Shown here: piece by piece, positions 30,551 through 41,000 of the stretch
Layout: every line of letters begins with the position of its first letter
Position numbering within the stretch: the stretch's first letter is position 1
Assembly: GCA_015039365.1 (NCBI GenBank)
Contig: WION01000096.1
Span: 105,603-169,602 of the forward strand
DNA length: 64,000 nucleotides
Source of the DNA: Amanita rubescens
Lineage: Eukaryota > Basidiomycota > Agaricomycetes > Agaricales > Amanitaceae
Reading direction: 5' to 3'
Translations under genes and position numbers: made by a program
The notes under the pieces: generated by a model
What the model was told of the DNA's origin: nothing
What the model saw: only the letters and a program-made list of their open reading frames with translations
The model's database searches: none

Positions 30551-33500
30551 CAGTGGGACTCATGACAGTGGATGAAGTCTCAGACACACCAGATTCAACT
30601 CTCGATATATCTCATGTAACAGTACAATCTATTTCGAAACGAAGATTATCTGTCCCTATCAAAGTTGAAACTGAAAACAACACTGAAAACCTCGTTGCCC
30701 TTATCGACTGCGGAGCCGAGGGGATATTTATCGACAAAAGGATAGCACACAAATGGAGAAAACGAAAAACTCCACGACCAATTAGAGTTTATAACGTCGA
30801 TGGCACCATAAACAAAGAAGGAGAAATTGATGAACAATGTCTAATCACCTTCGAAATGAACGGAAAACGCATGACCGAATGGTTTCACGTATCAGCAATA
30901 GGAAAACAAACGATTATACTGGGGCTTCCTTGGCTAGAGAAGCATAACCCTGACGTAAATTGGAAAGAAAAGACTCTAGAGTTCCGAGACTCTGAACAGG
31001 ACAAGATCAAGGCATCACTTCGGAGCATCTGTCAACAGATTGACAGAATAGCTATGCCTGAACAGGAAGAAGATCTCGTTATCGGATATTTGATGTCACA
31101 CAAAGGATCACAGACGACAGATCACGGATGGAACACGCATACATTTGAGGATATAGGAAGCTGGTCAGAAGACGAATACGACCAAGTAACTATCGCACGA
31201 TATACACCAGCTCAACAAATGGAACACAAATACCATCAAACAGAGGAGGTTTACACGCTCCCTCCTGAATACTCGGCATGGAAAGACGTATTCGAGAAAA
31301 AAGCAAGTGAACGATTCCCAGAAAGCCGATCTTGGGATCACCAGATAGAACTTCGCGATGATTTCATACCAAAAAGAGGAAAAATCTATCCCTTATCTCC
31401 GAAACAGCAGAATACACTGGATGAATGGATCAAAGAACATGTTGAAAAAGGCTACATCAGACCGTCGAAATCACCGCAGGCATCACCTTTCTTCTTTGTA
31501 GAAAAGAAAGAAGCACAAAAATTACGACCCTGCCAAGATTATCGATATCTGAACGAATATACTAAACCAAACGCATATCCACTACCTCTTATCTCCGATC
31601 TTATGATCAAACTCAAAGATTCGGAATATTTTACAAAATTGGATATCCGATGGGGATATAATAACGTTCAAATCAAGGAATCTGACAGATGGAAAGCCGC
31701 CTTTATCACCAATCGAGGTTTATTTGAACCTAACGTCATGTTCTTTGGATTACGGAATTCACCAGCAACGTTTCAAGCAATGATGGACGATTATTTCAGG
31801 GATTTTACAGAAAAAGGATGGCTGGTCATCTACATGGATGACATGCTAATACACGCGCGCACTAAAGAAGAACTCGAGATTCGAACAAAACAAGTACTTG
31901 AACGATTACAGAAACACGATCTTTACCTCAAGCTTGAAAAGTGTAAATTCGCTGCCCAAGAAGTTGATTTTCTAGGCACCGTCATATCAAAAAATACAAT
32001 AAAAATGGACCCGATCAAACTTGCCGGAATCAGGGACTGGCCAACCCCTACTACCGTTAAACAAGTTAGATCCTTTTTAGGATTCGGAAATTATTATCGA
32101 AGATTTATTTTCGGATTCGCCCACCTTGCACGACCCCTGCACGACCTAACAAAGAAAAACAAATTATGGACATGGACCGCAGAATGCCAAGTCGCATTTG
32201 ATCTATTAAAAGAACGCTTCACATCCGCACCTGTCTTAATGATGCCCGATGTTAACAAACCCTTTATTCTACAAACGGACGCATCAGACCGCGCAATCGG
32301 AGCAGTTCTTATGCAAAAAGATGAAAATGGCGACTTACACCCATGTGGATACCTATCCCACGCTTTAACGCCAACTGAAACACGATGGCAAATCTACGAC
32401 CGAGAGTTATTCGCCATTTACTACGCTCTTTATAACGAATGGAGATACCTGCTTGAAGGAGCAGAACACCCTGTCATTATTCATTGCGACCACAAGAATT
32501 TACTCTATTATCGAGAACCACAACGTCTTACGAACCGCCAAGCACGATGGTGGAACGACTTGTCTCGATTTAATATTAAATTAACCCACGTTCCCAGAGC
32601 AAAACTAATAATAGCGGATGCACTATCCCGCCGACCCGATCATATGATAAAAGACGAACCAGAAGAGTTAATAACGATGCTCCCAAAAGAACTCTTTGTT
32701 CGCACAATCGCCGAAGATCTCCGTAACAGAGCAATAGAAATAACTGTCAAAGACGAATTTGCTCAATCAATCAAGAAATGTCTAAAAGAAAAAGGAACAC
32801 CACCTTTACGCACTGCCCTTTCTGATTGGACCCTTGACGATGAATTAATCCTGTACAAAGGGAAATCCTTTATTCCCCCTGACACCGATCTTCGCCGAGA
32901 TATTATTAGAGATTTTCATGAATCACCAACAAGCGGACACCCCGGTTTCTTCAAAACACTCGCCTTATTAAAGGAATATTACTGGTGGCCATTAATGTCT
33001 AAAATGGTTAAACAGTTCATTGACGGATGCACGGCATGTCAACAAATGAAATCGAATACACACCCTACTGCCGCACCTCTGATGCCAATCAAGTCTCACG
33101 CACACCGACCCTTTCAACAAATAACTATGGATTTCATAACCGATTTACCCACAAGTAACGGTTTCGATTCTATCTTTATCGTGGTCGATCAAGGACTTAC
33201 AAAGGGAGTAATTCTCATGCCTTGTAACAAAACTATCACCGCCGACGAAACCGCCGACCTCTACATTCGGAATGTATTCAAAAACTTCGGTTTACCCGAC
33301 GTCATGATCTCCGATCGAGGACCACAGTTCGCATCACATGTCTTTAACGGCATAATGGACTCATTAAAAATCAAACACAAAATGAGTACCGCCTTCCATC
33401 CACAGACTGATGGACAAACGGAGCGATATAACGCCGAATTAGAAGCTTATCTCCGAATATTCTGTGCCTATGAACCAGATACTTGGAACAAGATGATACC

Positions 33501-34158
33501 AATAGCACAATTCGCGCATAATTCACGCACTCATGAAGCATTGAAACAATCGCCCTTTCAATTGATGTATGGAACATCCCCGGTTGCACTTCCCCTTGTC
33601 TCAAACAAGACAAATACACCAACCGCCGATAACCGCATCAACTCCTTGTTCCGCGCACGAGAAGAAGCACTCGCCGCACATGATCTAGCACGAGCTAAGA
33701 TGATGGAAAGAACAACGAGAAAGACTAAACCGTTCAAAGTCAATGACAAAGTATGGTTAGAGTCTAGGAACCTGAAGATTCCTTATCAGAGCAGAAAGCT
33801 CGCACCTAAACGAGAAGGTCCCTTTTCCATCAAAGAAGTCTTAGGACCAGTGACATATCGTCTCACACTACCAAGACAATGGAAAATTCATAACGTATTC
33901 CACGCCGCCTTACTAACGCCGTTCAAAGAAACTTCCTTTCACGGAATAACAGAAACAAGGCCCCCTCCCGATCTGATCGAAGGAGAACAAGAATACGAAG
34001 TGGAAGCACTGCTTGCACATCGCAAGTTTAGAGGGAAATTACAATTCCTAGTAAAGTGGAAAGGCTATGACACCAGTGAAAATACATGGGAACCAGAAAA
34101 TAACTTGACGCATATGGAAGACCTCCTTCTAGAATATAAAAGACGAAGGAAACTCTGA
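30547..34158 (+). CDS. pol of element D (protease, RT, RNase H, integrase, chromodomain; about 1200 aa)
   Basis: An uninterrupted frame one step back from gag; the first ATG is at 30562. Domains, counted from 30547: aspartic protease around residue 54 (ALIDCGAEGIF, with Cys where Ser is usual after the catalytic Asp), and reverse transcriptase with [20 protein letters not shown] and catalytic YMDDM at 429-433. RNase H follows (LQTDASDRAIGAV), then an HHCC zinc domain (GHPGFFKT to CTACQQMK). The integrase core has the D,D-35-E triad at 862, 923 and 959. The chromodomain spans about 1150-1190 (FLVKWKGYDTSENTWEP). All catalytic motifs are present, so the enzyme set is predicted functional. The chromodomain classifies the element as a chromovirus. 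Confidence 0.95.
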   Translation: MTVGLMTVDEVSDTPDSTLDISHVTVQSISKRRLSVPIKVETENNTENLVALIDCGAEGIFIDKRIAHKWRKRKTPRPIRVYNVDGTINKEGEIDEQCLITFEMNGKRMTEWFHVSAIGKQTIILGLPWLEKHNPDVNWKEKTLEFRDSEQDKIKASLRSICQQIDRIAMPEQEEDLVIGYLMSHKGSQTTDHGWNTHTFEDIGSWSEDEYDQVTIARYTPAQQMEHKYHQTEEVYTLPPEYSAWKDVFEKKASERFPESRSWDHQIELRDDFIPKRGKIYPLSPKQQNTLDEWIKEHVEKGYIRPSKSPQASPFFFVEKKEAQKLRPCQDYRYLNEYTKPNAYPLPLISDLMIKLKDSEYFTKLDIRWGYNNVQIKESDRWKAAFITNRGLFEPNVMFFGLRNSPATFQAMMDDYFRDFTEKGWLVIYMDDMLIHARTKEELEIRTKQVLERLQKHDLYLKLEKCKFAAQEVDFLGTVISKNTIKMDPIKLAGIRDWPTPTTVKQVRSFLGFGNYYRRFIFGFAHLARPLHDLTKKNKLWTWTAECQVAFDLLKERFTSAPVLMMPDVNKPFILQTDASDRAIGAVLMQKDENGDLHPCGYLSHALTPTETRWQIYDRELFAIYYALYNEWRYLLEGAEHPVIIHCDHKNLLYYREPQRLTNRQARWWNDLSRFNIKLTHVPRAKLIIADALSRRPDHMIKDEPEELITMLPKELFVRTIAEDLRNRAIEITVKDEFAQSIKKCLKEKGTPPLRTALSDWTLDDELILYKGKSFIPPDTDLRRDIIRDFHESPTSGHPGFFKTLALLKEYYWWPLMSKMVKQFIDGCTACQQMKSNTHPTAAPLMPIKSHAHRPFQQITMDFITDLPTSNGFDSIFIVVDQGLTKGVILMPCNKTITADETADLYIRNVFKNFGLPDVMISDRGPQFASHVFNGIMDSLKIKHKMSTAFHPQTDGQTERYNAELEAYLRIFCAYEPDTWNKMIPIAQFAHNSRTHEALKQSPFQLMYGTSPVALPLVSNKTNTPTADNRINSLFRAREEALAAHDLARAKMMERTTRKTKPFKVNDKVWLESRNLKIPYQSRKLAPKREGPFSIKEVLGPVTYRLTLPRQWKIHNVFHAALLTPFKETSFHGITETRPPPDLIEGEQEYEVEALLAHRKFRGKLQFLVKWKGYDTSENTWEPENNLTHMEDLLLEYKRRRKL

Positions 34159-34159
34159 G

Positions 34160-35917
34160 ATGTCACTCACATACCAAGTTACTATGCAGAATGGAAACGA
34201 CACCACCGACGCCGTTCAACGTTTCCCCTGGTCCGAATTCTATGCCGGAGACACCACCGACACCCGATTCACCACTTCCGCTTCACCCCACCGACCTCGA
34301 CTCGTTCTTCATACCACCGACACCGACGAAGAAGACACTGACCCGAACGACTTCGTTGATGTTCCCCACAGATCTCCCGATCAAACCTCGTCTCAGACGA
34401 TCCCGGTCACTCCCACCGAAACCCAGGAAACCCATCACGGAACATCAGAAACTCTGGCTGTACCTGGACGAATTACGGAAGATCGCACTAGCCGACCGAT
34501 CCCACCTAGAAACGCTGAAGACATTAGCGTTACCTTACATAGAGAGACGGTACTTGCCGGTCACGCTTCGACTCAACCTCATAACGAATCTATTCGAAGC
34601 AACGACCAGAGTCACGGTACAGATGGGACTAACCGCGATATGGCTGGCCCCATCATACGAACCATCCCCGATCTCTATCTCAGCTATCACGGAATTACTA
34701 CTTACACCAAGGTTAGAGACCGCGTCACTCTAATCTGTAACGCCGCTAGATTACAGGTCGATATCTTTGACCAAGAAAGGATAGCTCGAGTCTGGCGACT
34801 TCTCATGGATTTCCGAACCGCCACTACCCTTGCCGGTCAAGCCCGAGATCAGTACAACTATCACTGTGCCGATTTAATCGAAACGTTTGTAAACGTTACG
34901 TCACTATACTGGGAAGACATTCATCCGAAAGGAGGAAACCTAGATCAACTGGCGATAGATCTATTACGACGACTTCTCACAGCTGACATCGAACGTTACA
35001 TCATCCTTGCTATAGAAAGCATTGACGATCAAAGGTTTGGATTAAAAATACAACCTCACGATCAGAATAACCGCATCGCTGTCAACCATTGGTTTCGCGC
35101 TACCGAAGCTACACCCGACCGACACCGAGCAACTAGATGCATTATGGAGACAGATCGTAAATCAAGAGAAATCTGGTGCCTCACCGGAAAGATCCGAGAT
35201 CTCTTGTCCAGTATCCAAGGAGACACAGAATGGACCACAGCCGAATTCGCAGATGGAGTTCCCCTGCATCAACTCACTAGCGACCACATTGCGCAGATCA
35301 ATAATGCGATCAGCGATCTCGATCTTCATCGCCGAATCCGTACAACAAGCGATCTCATTGAGGAAGAACCGAAACGAGATAAGAAGGCTCCTCCTCCTTC
35401 TCGATCCGCATCACCCCCAGCCACCACCGTTATTCGCCACGGAGTCTGGAATATTCCTGTCCCCACTGCTCGACGAAACGACACTCCGCCTTCTCGACGA
35501 CCTACGACCCGCAGTATGACAAATGCCGCCAATCAACGCCCCCATCGTTACAACCGCTGCATTCACTGCCGAGGAAAGCATGCCTCTGAGGATCACCATC
35601 TTGCTACTGCAATTCCTCCTATGTCTACTCTACCTCCACGCGCTCCCACGCGCCGACGCGACCCGACGCCCGGTCCTTCCACTAAGAAGAAAGGACGTTC
35701 TCGAACTACCACAGATGCCGCCAACACCTCCGCTTCCACTAGCCGCCGCCCTCATCAGCCGAAGAAGAAGGGAAAGAAGAAGGCACACCACGCGTCACAG
35801 TGTCAGGCATGCGTCAACGGACGACAGTGCGACGGAGCCGACGACGACGCCTGCGACCTTTACGGCGACTACGGCTATCAGCACGATGACGACGCCATGC
35901 ACAACATGAACACTTGA
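34160..35917 (+). CDS. ORF3 of element D, unknown function (585 aa)
   Basis: The ORF begins one base after the pol stop (TGA G ATG) and ends 40 bp before the 3' LTR. It has a Thr/Asp/His-rich N-terminal third, a central region with Trp/Arg-rich helices (IARVWRLLMDFRTATTLAGQ), a long Arg/Pro/Ser-rich segment and a CCHH cluster (CIHCRGKHASEDHH). A strongly basic stretch follows, and then a short Cys-containing acidic tail. The gene at the same place in element B shares the layout and the CCHH cluster (Cys-x2-Cys-x3-His-x4-His). No signal peptide or clear membrane segment is seen, so an envelope protein is unlikely. Nucleic-acid binding is plausible. The first ~180 codons overlap a second open frame (34191-34733) whose product looks more protein-like, so the true N-terminus may lie there. 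Confidence 0.8.
   Translation: MSLTYQVTMQNGNDTTDAVQRFPWSEFYAGDTTDTRFTTSASPHRPRLVLHTTDTDEEDTDPNDFVDVPHRSPDQTSSQTIPVTPTETQETHHGTSETLAVPGRITEDRTSRPIPPRNAEDISVTLHRETVLAGHASTQPHNESIRSNDQSHGTDGTNRDMAGPIIRTIPDLYLSYHGITTYTKVRDRVTLICNAARLQVDIFDQERIARVWRLLMDFRTATTLAGQARDQYNYHCADLIETFVNVTSLYWEDIHPKGGNLDQLAIDLLRRLLTADIERYIILAIESIDDQRFGLKIQPHDQNNRIAVNHWFRATEATPDRHRATRCIMETDRKSREIWCLTGKIRDLLSSIQGDTEWTTAEFADGVPLHQLTSDHIAQINNAISDLDLHRRIRTTSDLIEEEPKRDKKAPPPSRSASPPATTVIRHGVWNIPVPTARRNDTPPSRRPTTRSMTNAANQRPHRYNRCIHCRGKHASEDHHLATAIPPMSTLPPRAPTRRRDPTPGPSTKKKGRSRTTTDAANTSASTSRRPHQPKKKGKKKAHHASQCQACVNGRQCDGADDDACDLYGDYGYQHDDDAMHNMNT
34191..34733 (+). CDS. Overlapping frame in ORF3 of element D, possible true N-terminus
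   Basis: A 180-codon frame starts with ATG 34191, in a different frame from the 585-codon ORF. The product has a Pro/Thr/Ser-rich start resembling that of ORF3 in element B, then a helical region (LWLYLDELRKIALADRSHLE; TLRLNLITNLFEATTRVTVQ). A -1 shift, or removal of a candidate 40-nt GT-AG intron near 34713-34752, would join it to the C-terminal part of the long frame. This is inference from composition and from element B, where one frame covers both parts. Confidence 0.4.
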   Translation: METTPPTPFNVSPGPNSMPETPPTPDSPLPLHPTDLDSFFIPPTPTKKTLTRTTSLMFPTDLPIKPRLRRSRSLPPKPRKPITEHQKLWLYLDELRKIALADRSHLETLKTLALPYIERRYLPVTLRLNLITNLFEATTRVTVQMGLTAIWLAPSYEPSPISISAITELLLTPRLETASL

Positions 35918-35944
35918 ACGTTTTGTTGTTGCGGTCAACAACGT

Positions 35945-35953
35945 AGGGGAGAG
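35945..35953 (+). other. Polypurine tract of element D
   Basis: AGGGGAGAG lies four bases before the 3' LTR. Confidence 0.65.
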
Positions 35954-35957
35954 CTAG

Positions 35958-36410
35958 TGTTACAACACGGTACGGACTCCCGCATTATGCTTACATGATA
36001 CGTCGGACATGTTTATTTCTTTATGCCTACCTTACTTGTCATCTCCCTTATGCTCGATTCATACGGACAAGCTCGTTTCTTTACTTATACCATTCCTTGT
36101 TCCACATATGACGCCGTCCTTATACTTACTTCCGTACTTACCATTATTCACTAATTAGTACGTCTTATTGTACTTGCTAGTATAAGTACCGCATGTATTC
36201 TAGAGTCGAACCTTAAGTTCGACTTAGCTGTTTATTGTCGTCTGACAATATAACCGTACTCTTAAAACTCATCTACCACAATCGTCCTCAGATCCTAAGT
36301 CAACGTCCTGACTTAGTATTGAACTTATAATCTTAACGTTTGACTTAAGACTTGTAATCGTGACTAGAGTTGCCGCCGCAACTTAAGTTGAGATTAACGA
36401 GTTCGTAACA
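35958..36410 (+). repeat. 3' LTR of element D
   Basis: 453 bp, with no difference from the 5' LTR seen on inspection. It is followed by the target duplication CCCCG. Confidence 0.93.
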
Positions 36411-38090
36411 CCCCGACCTCCCAGACCTCATATGAAGATTGACCCACCCGATGTATATGAAGGGAAACCGGAAAAGATAGCGCATTGGCTGAGGTCGATG
36501 AGAGCATACTTCTCATTAACAGAAGTACTTGACAACGCCCAAATGATAGCAATTGCCCTGCAGAGGATAAAAGGAGGAACGGCGAACAGAGCAGAGAATT
36601 GGGCGGGAGTAAAACTACAAGAGTTTATGGATTTCCAAGCGGAATTAGTAAGAAAACCACAGGCGACATGATACACATGGGCGCAAATGAGACTGGGAGT
36701 GGAAGCAGTGGCAGAGGTAGTAGCGGTGATATCACCCATAGGAGAAATGGTGGTGACCCCTAGACCAGCAGAACCAGGACTAGCGGCATTCACACACCCG
36801 CCACCGTTCGACCATTGGGATGACTTCGAAGCGAAAGCGTTGGCTTTCTTCATGACTACAGAAACATGAGATGAGGCAATCAGACACCTCAGAGAGTTAA
36901 AACAGGGAAAGAGACCAGTGGAAGATTATATCATTGACTTCAAGAGTTGGGCGCAATTAACGGACTTCAACGAAATAGCCTTAATCGCCCAATTCAAGGG
37001 GGGATTAAATCCACCTCTAGGAATGAAGATGGTGGAGAATGGAGTGCCAGGAGACAGAGCGACAGCAGGAGATTTACAGTTGTGGTATGATCGAGCCATG
37101 GCGTTGGATAAAGCATGGAGGGATGGACAGAAACTATATGGGGGAATGATGTGACCCCCATTTAGACCAAGATTCACACCAAATGCTGTATTGATGCCAC
37201 AGGAGATGAAACCTACTGCGGCAGCCACAGGAGCAACGATATCAACAGCAATGGGTTCGACGTCCGGACCAGATCCAAATGCCATGCAAATAGATCGCTG
37301 CAGGGGACCGGTCAAGTGTTACAATTGCAACAGATTTGGACATATATCATGGAACTGTCCAGAACCAAAAAGAGAGAGAAGGGAAGTAAGGGAGTGGACA
37401 ATGAATGTGCCAAAGTGTGAGAATTGTGGGAAATTAGGACATATGACGGAAGCATGTTGGGGACCAAAGAGGGAAGTAAAAGAGATAAGGGAAGTGATGT
37501 GGAAGGAAAGGATTGATGGAGTGATGGAAGAAGAGAAAGTGGAGATTGCAGAGTTGATGGGTTTTCAGAATGGTCAGTAAATGCATCTCCAACGATGCTG
37601 ACCGAAGAACAATACTATGATCCAACCTCTGATGTAAAGTACAAGGATTCGAAATTAAACATTGAATGCATTATGTACGAACTCAAAGGACTGGAACATA
37701 AGTGGAGAAACAAAAAGATAACGACAAAAAAAGATAGATTGACGACATGGAAGGGACCTTGGATGGTGAGGAGGATATGGGAACAACCAGAAGAAGTGGC
37801 GGTACAAAGTCTGAAACAATGGGTACATAAGACGAGAGAAAAGGAAGCAACAGCAGAGATGGTGAATGTATTTCACGTAGCCAAGATGTAGACCTTCCTT
37901 ACGTACACTTATACTTTGGCTCTATTTGGCCTTGATGTGATGCTATGATACACAGAAGCAAAAAGTGCCAAACATTGGGACAATTTTTTGAGTCACTGTA
38001 CATAAATGGGATGACGGAGGAAGATGCGTTGTGGTATCTCCAAAACTTGAAATGGAAGGAGTGATATGTACAGGGAAAAGGAAAAACCAA

Positions 38091-41000
38091 ATGATGATCA
38101 GTGGAATAATCACCACGTTAGACACCTTTCAGAGACGTAAAGTGGAAGTACTCATTGACTCAGGATGCACGGGTTCTTGTATTAATGAGAAATTTGTATG
38201 AGAACACAACACTAATACATGACGCCTAGACCAACCCATCCCCGTCTACAATGCTGACGGTACGCCGAACTTAGGGGGGGGGGTTAAAAGAGATGGTACA
38301 GTTGAAATTGCAAATCAGAATGCACTACAAAGTTTTCAAATTTGGCGTATCAGTGCTTGGAAAGGTCAACATATTCTTAGGACACAATTGGTTAAAACAC
38401 CATAACCCGATTGTCGACTGGAAGGAAGGCTCACTCTTTATGAAATGCTGCCCAGGTACATGCCAGATAGAGAAAGAAGATAAGAACGCAATAGATACTG
38501 AGGGTGACGATGACACCAACGGAGCACATGAGTGGAAGGAGGGAGATAAGTTATTGGCGGTGATGGAAAACGAAGGAATGGGGTGGGGAATAAGAGCGCA
38601 TGCAACCACAGCGACTGAAATAGTGGTAGTGAACCAAATAAAATGTGATGTGAAAGACATCATACCCGCCCATTACCTAAGTCACCGAGAAGTGTTCAAC
38701 AAGGAGACATTTGATGAATTACTGAAAAGAGGAAGATGGGATCATGCGATTGAATTGGTACCTGGCGCCAAAGTGGTGGACTGTAAAATCCACCCACTCA
38801 ATAAGGAGGAACAGGAACAACTAGACGCATTCCTAAAAGATAACTTAGAGACAGGACGAATAAGGACAAGCAAATCCCCTATGGCCTCACCGTTCTTTTT
38901 TATCAAAAAGAAAGATGGGAAGTTGAGACCGGTACAGGATTATCGAAAGTTGAACGAGATGACAATAAAGAACCGATATCCGTTACCATTAATATCAGAA
39001 CTAGTGGATCAACTTAGTCATGCCAAAGTGTTCTCTAAGATGGATATCCGATGGGGGTACAATAATATATGGATAAAAGAGGGAGATGAGTGGAAGGCAG
39101 CATTTAGGACGAATCGAGGGTTGTTTGAACCACTAGTGATGTTCTTTGGACTTACAAACTCACTGGCAACTTTTCAAACAATGATGAATGATATATTCCA
39201 AGAAGAAATAGCGGAAGGATGGGTGGTGATATATATGGACGACATACTGGTGTATTCAAAAGATGAAGAGACACACAGATCGCACGTAAATAGAATTCTG
39301 AAAAAACTAAAGGAACACAAATTATCGTTAAAAGCAGAGAAGTGTTGGTTCGACCAAGAAATAATTGAATTCCTAGGGCTAGTAATATCGCACAATTCCA
39401 TACACATGGACAAAGCCAAAGTTTGAGCAATACTAGATTGGCCTCAACCCACCAACAAACGGGAACTTCAACAAATTCTCGGATTTGCAAATTTCTACCG
39501 ACAATTCATACAAGGATTTGCAAAAATAGCCAAAGCTCTTACGCGACTGACAGGAAAGGAAGAATGGATGTGGATGATATTACAAGAGGAGGCATTTGTG
39601 GGACTGAAGATGAGAATTGGAGAAGAGGTGGTGTTAGCGATACCGTCAGATAAAGGAAAATACTGAGTAGAAACCGATGTGTCGGACTTTGCTATGGGAG
39701 CGGTACTGTCTCAACAACAAGAGGATGGCACTTGGAGACCAGTAGCATTCATTTCGAAATCACTTAATCCAGCTGAACGAAACTACGAGGTATACGATAA
39801 GGAATTATTAGCTATTATGCACGCTCTATATGAATGGTCTCATTACCTGAAAGGAACGGAGGAACAGATCAAGATTTTAACAGATCACCAAAACCTGACT
39901 TACTTCCGAAAACCCCAGAACGTTAACTGCAGACAAGCGAGATGGGTACTGGATTTACAGGAATATAATTTTGTTTTGAAACACAGGCCAGGGAAGACCA
40001 ATGCGAAGGCTGATGCCTTATCCAGGAGAGCAGACCATGACAAAGGAGAGACTGACAATGAAGGAATGACGTTGTTGAAGGAAGAATGTTTTATACGAGT
40101 ATGGGAGGAAGGAGATGATTTACATAAAATGGAGAATGAGTTGAGGAAGATAAGCCCACGACAATGGGAAGTGAAAATTAAAAAGGCAGTGGAGGATAAA
40201 GAGGATGGATGGCGAGTAAGAGAAGGAGGGCTAGTGATGTGGCACAAAAGAGTATACATCCCAGTGGTGCAAAAACTACGAGAACAATTTATAGTGGAAC
40301 ACCACAGATGGGGACACTCAGGCGTAGACAAAACAATTGAATTGATGCTACGAAACTATTGGTGGCCCGGATTAAGAAAAGATGTGGAAGATTATGTACG
40401 GAGTTGCAGGATGTGTCAGACAGTGAAACCGGATTGACAAAAAAAGGTGGCACCTCTACACCCCAATGAAATACCTTGAGGACTGTGGAGCATGATATTG
40501 GTGGATATGATCGGACCCTTACCTAAATCAAAAGGGTTCAATGTGGTGTTGGTGATAGTGGATCAATTTACCAAAAAAGCGTACTTCATACCTACCAACA
40601 CCACACTTTCAAGTGAAGGAGTAGCCGTATTGTTCAGAGACCATGTTTTCAGAGAGCACAGGATACTGGAGAAGGTGATTAGCAACCGAGGACCCCAATT
40701 TGTATTGAGATTTATGAAAAAATTGTATCAAGTACTTCGAGTCAAAGCAAACCCTTCAACAGCTTATCATCCGCAGACGGATGGACAAACGGAGAGGGTG
40801 AACCAGGAAGTAAAGGAATTCCTAATGATGTTTGTAAACCATCAACAAGATGATTGGAGTGATTGGTTAGCAGTGGCCCAATTCTGTCATAACAATTGAG
40901 TACATTCTGCAACAGGATTCTCCCCGTTCTTCTTGAATAACGGGCGCAATCCGAGGAAGGGACTTGAGTTGACAATAGAAAGAAAGGTACAGGCAGTGGA

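Larger units (their letters stand above)
28264..36410 (+). mobile_element. Young, apparently intact Ty3/gypsy chromovirus (element D)
   Basis: This 8147-bp element is inserted in the gag gene of element C. The two 453-bp LTRs (28264-28716 and 35958-36410) appear identical base for base on inspection, and the 5-bp duplication CCCCG flanks the element (28259-28263, 36411-36415). The order is 5' LTR, self-primer site, AUG-free leader with open frame, gag, pol with chromodomain, ORF3, polypurine tract, 3' LTR. All three large frames are uninterrupted. Identical LTRs and open frames indicate a very recent insertion that may still be able to move. It is related to element B, with the same layout and the same extra ORF3, but is a different family at sequence level. 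Confidence 0.95.
28073..37580 (+). pseudogene. gag of element C, interrupted by element D and by three TGA codons
   Basis: The frame starts at ATG 28073 (MPYTPMEALITAYVGLLVAL). It is cut at 28258-28263 by element D and resumes in the same frame at 36416 after removal of D and one CCCCG. It contains the Ty3-type capsid region (PEKIAHWLRSMRAYFSLTEV, then DDFEAKALAFF and the LRELKQGKRPVEDYIIDF motif). Two CCHC zinc knuckles follow ([14 protein letters not shown] and [14 protein letters not shown]), and it ends at TAA 37578-37580. Stops at 36669, 36867 and 37152 are all TGA. The third is best explained as CGA (Arg) to TGA. The product would be the structural capsid protein. Confidence 0.88.

Noticed and set aside
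34191..35909. Search for a CRISPR array or prokaryotic features
   Set aside because: No regularly spaced repeats with unique spacers. Introns, LTR elements and gene content are eukaryotic.
36669..40899. Use of UGA as an arginine codon in element C
   Set aside because: The host genes in the window use TGA as a normal stop (for example the LLP-like gene and IMG1), and the LTR pair shows the same CpG decay. Mutation explains the pattern without recoding.
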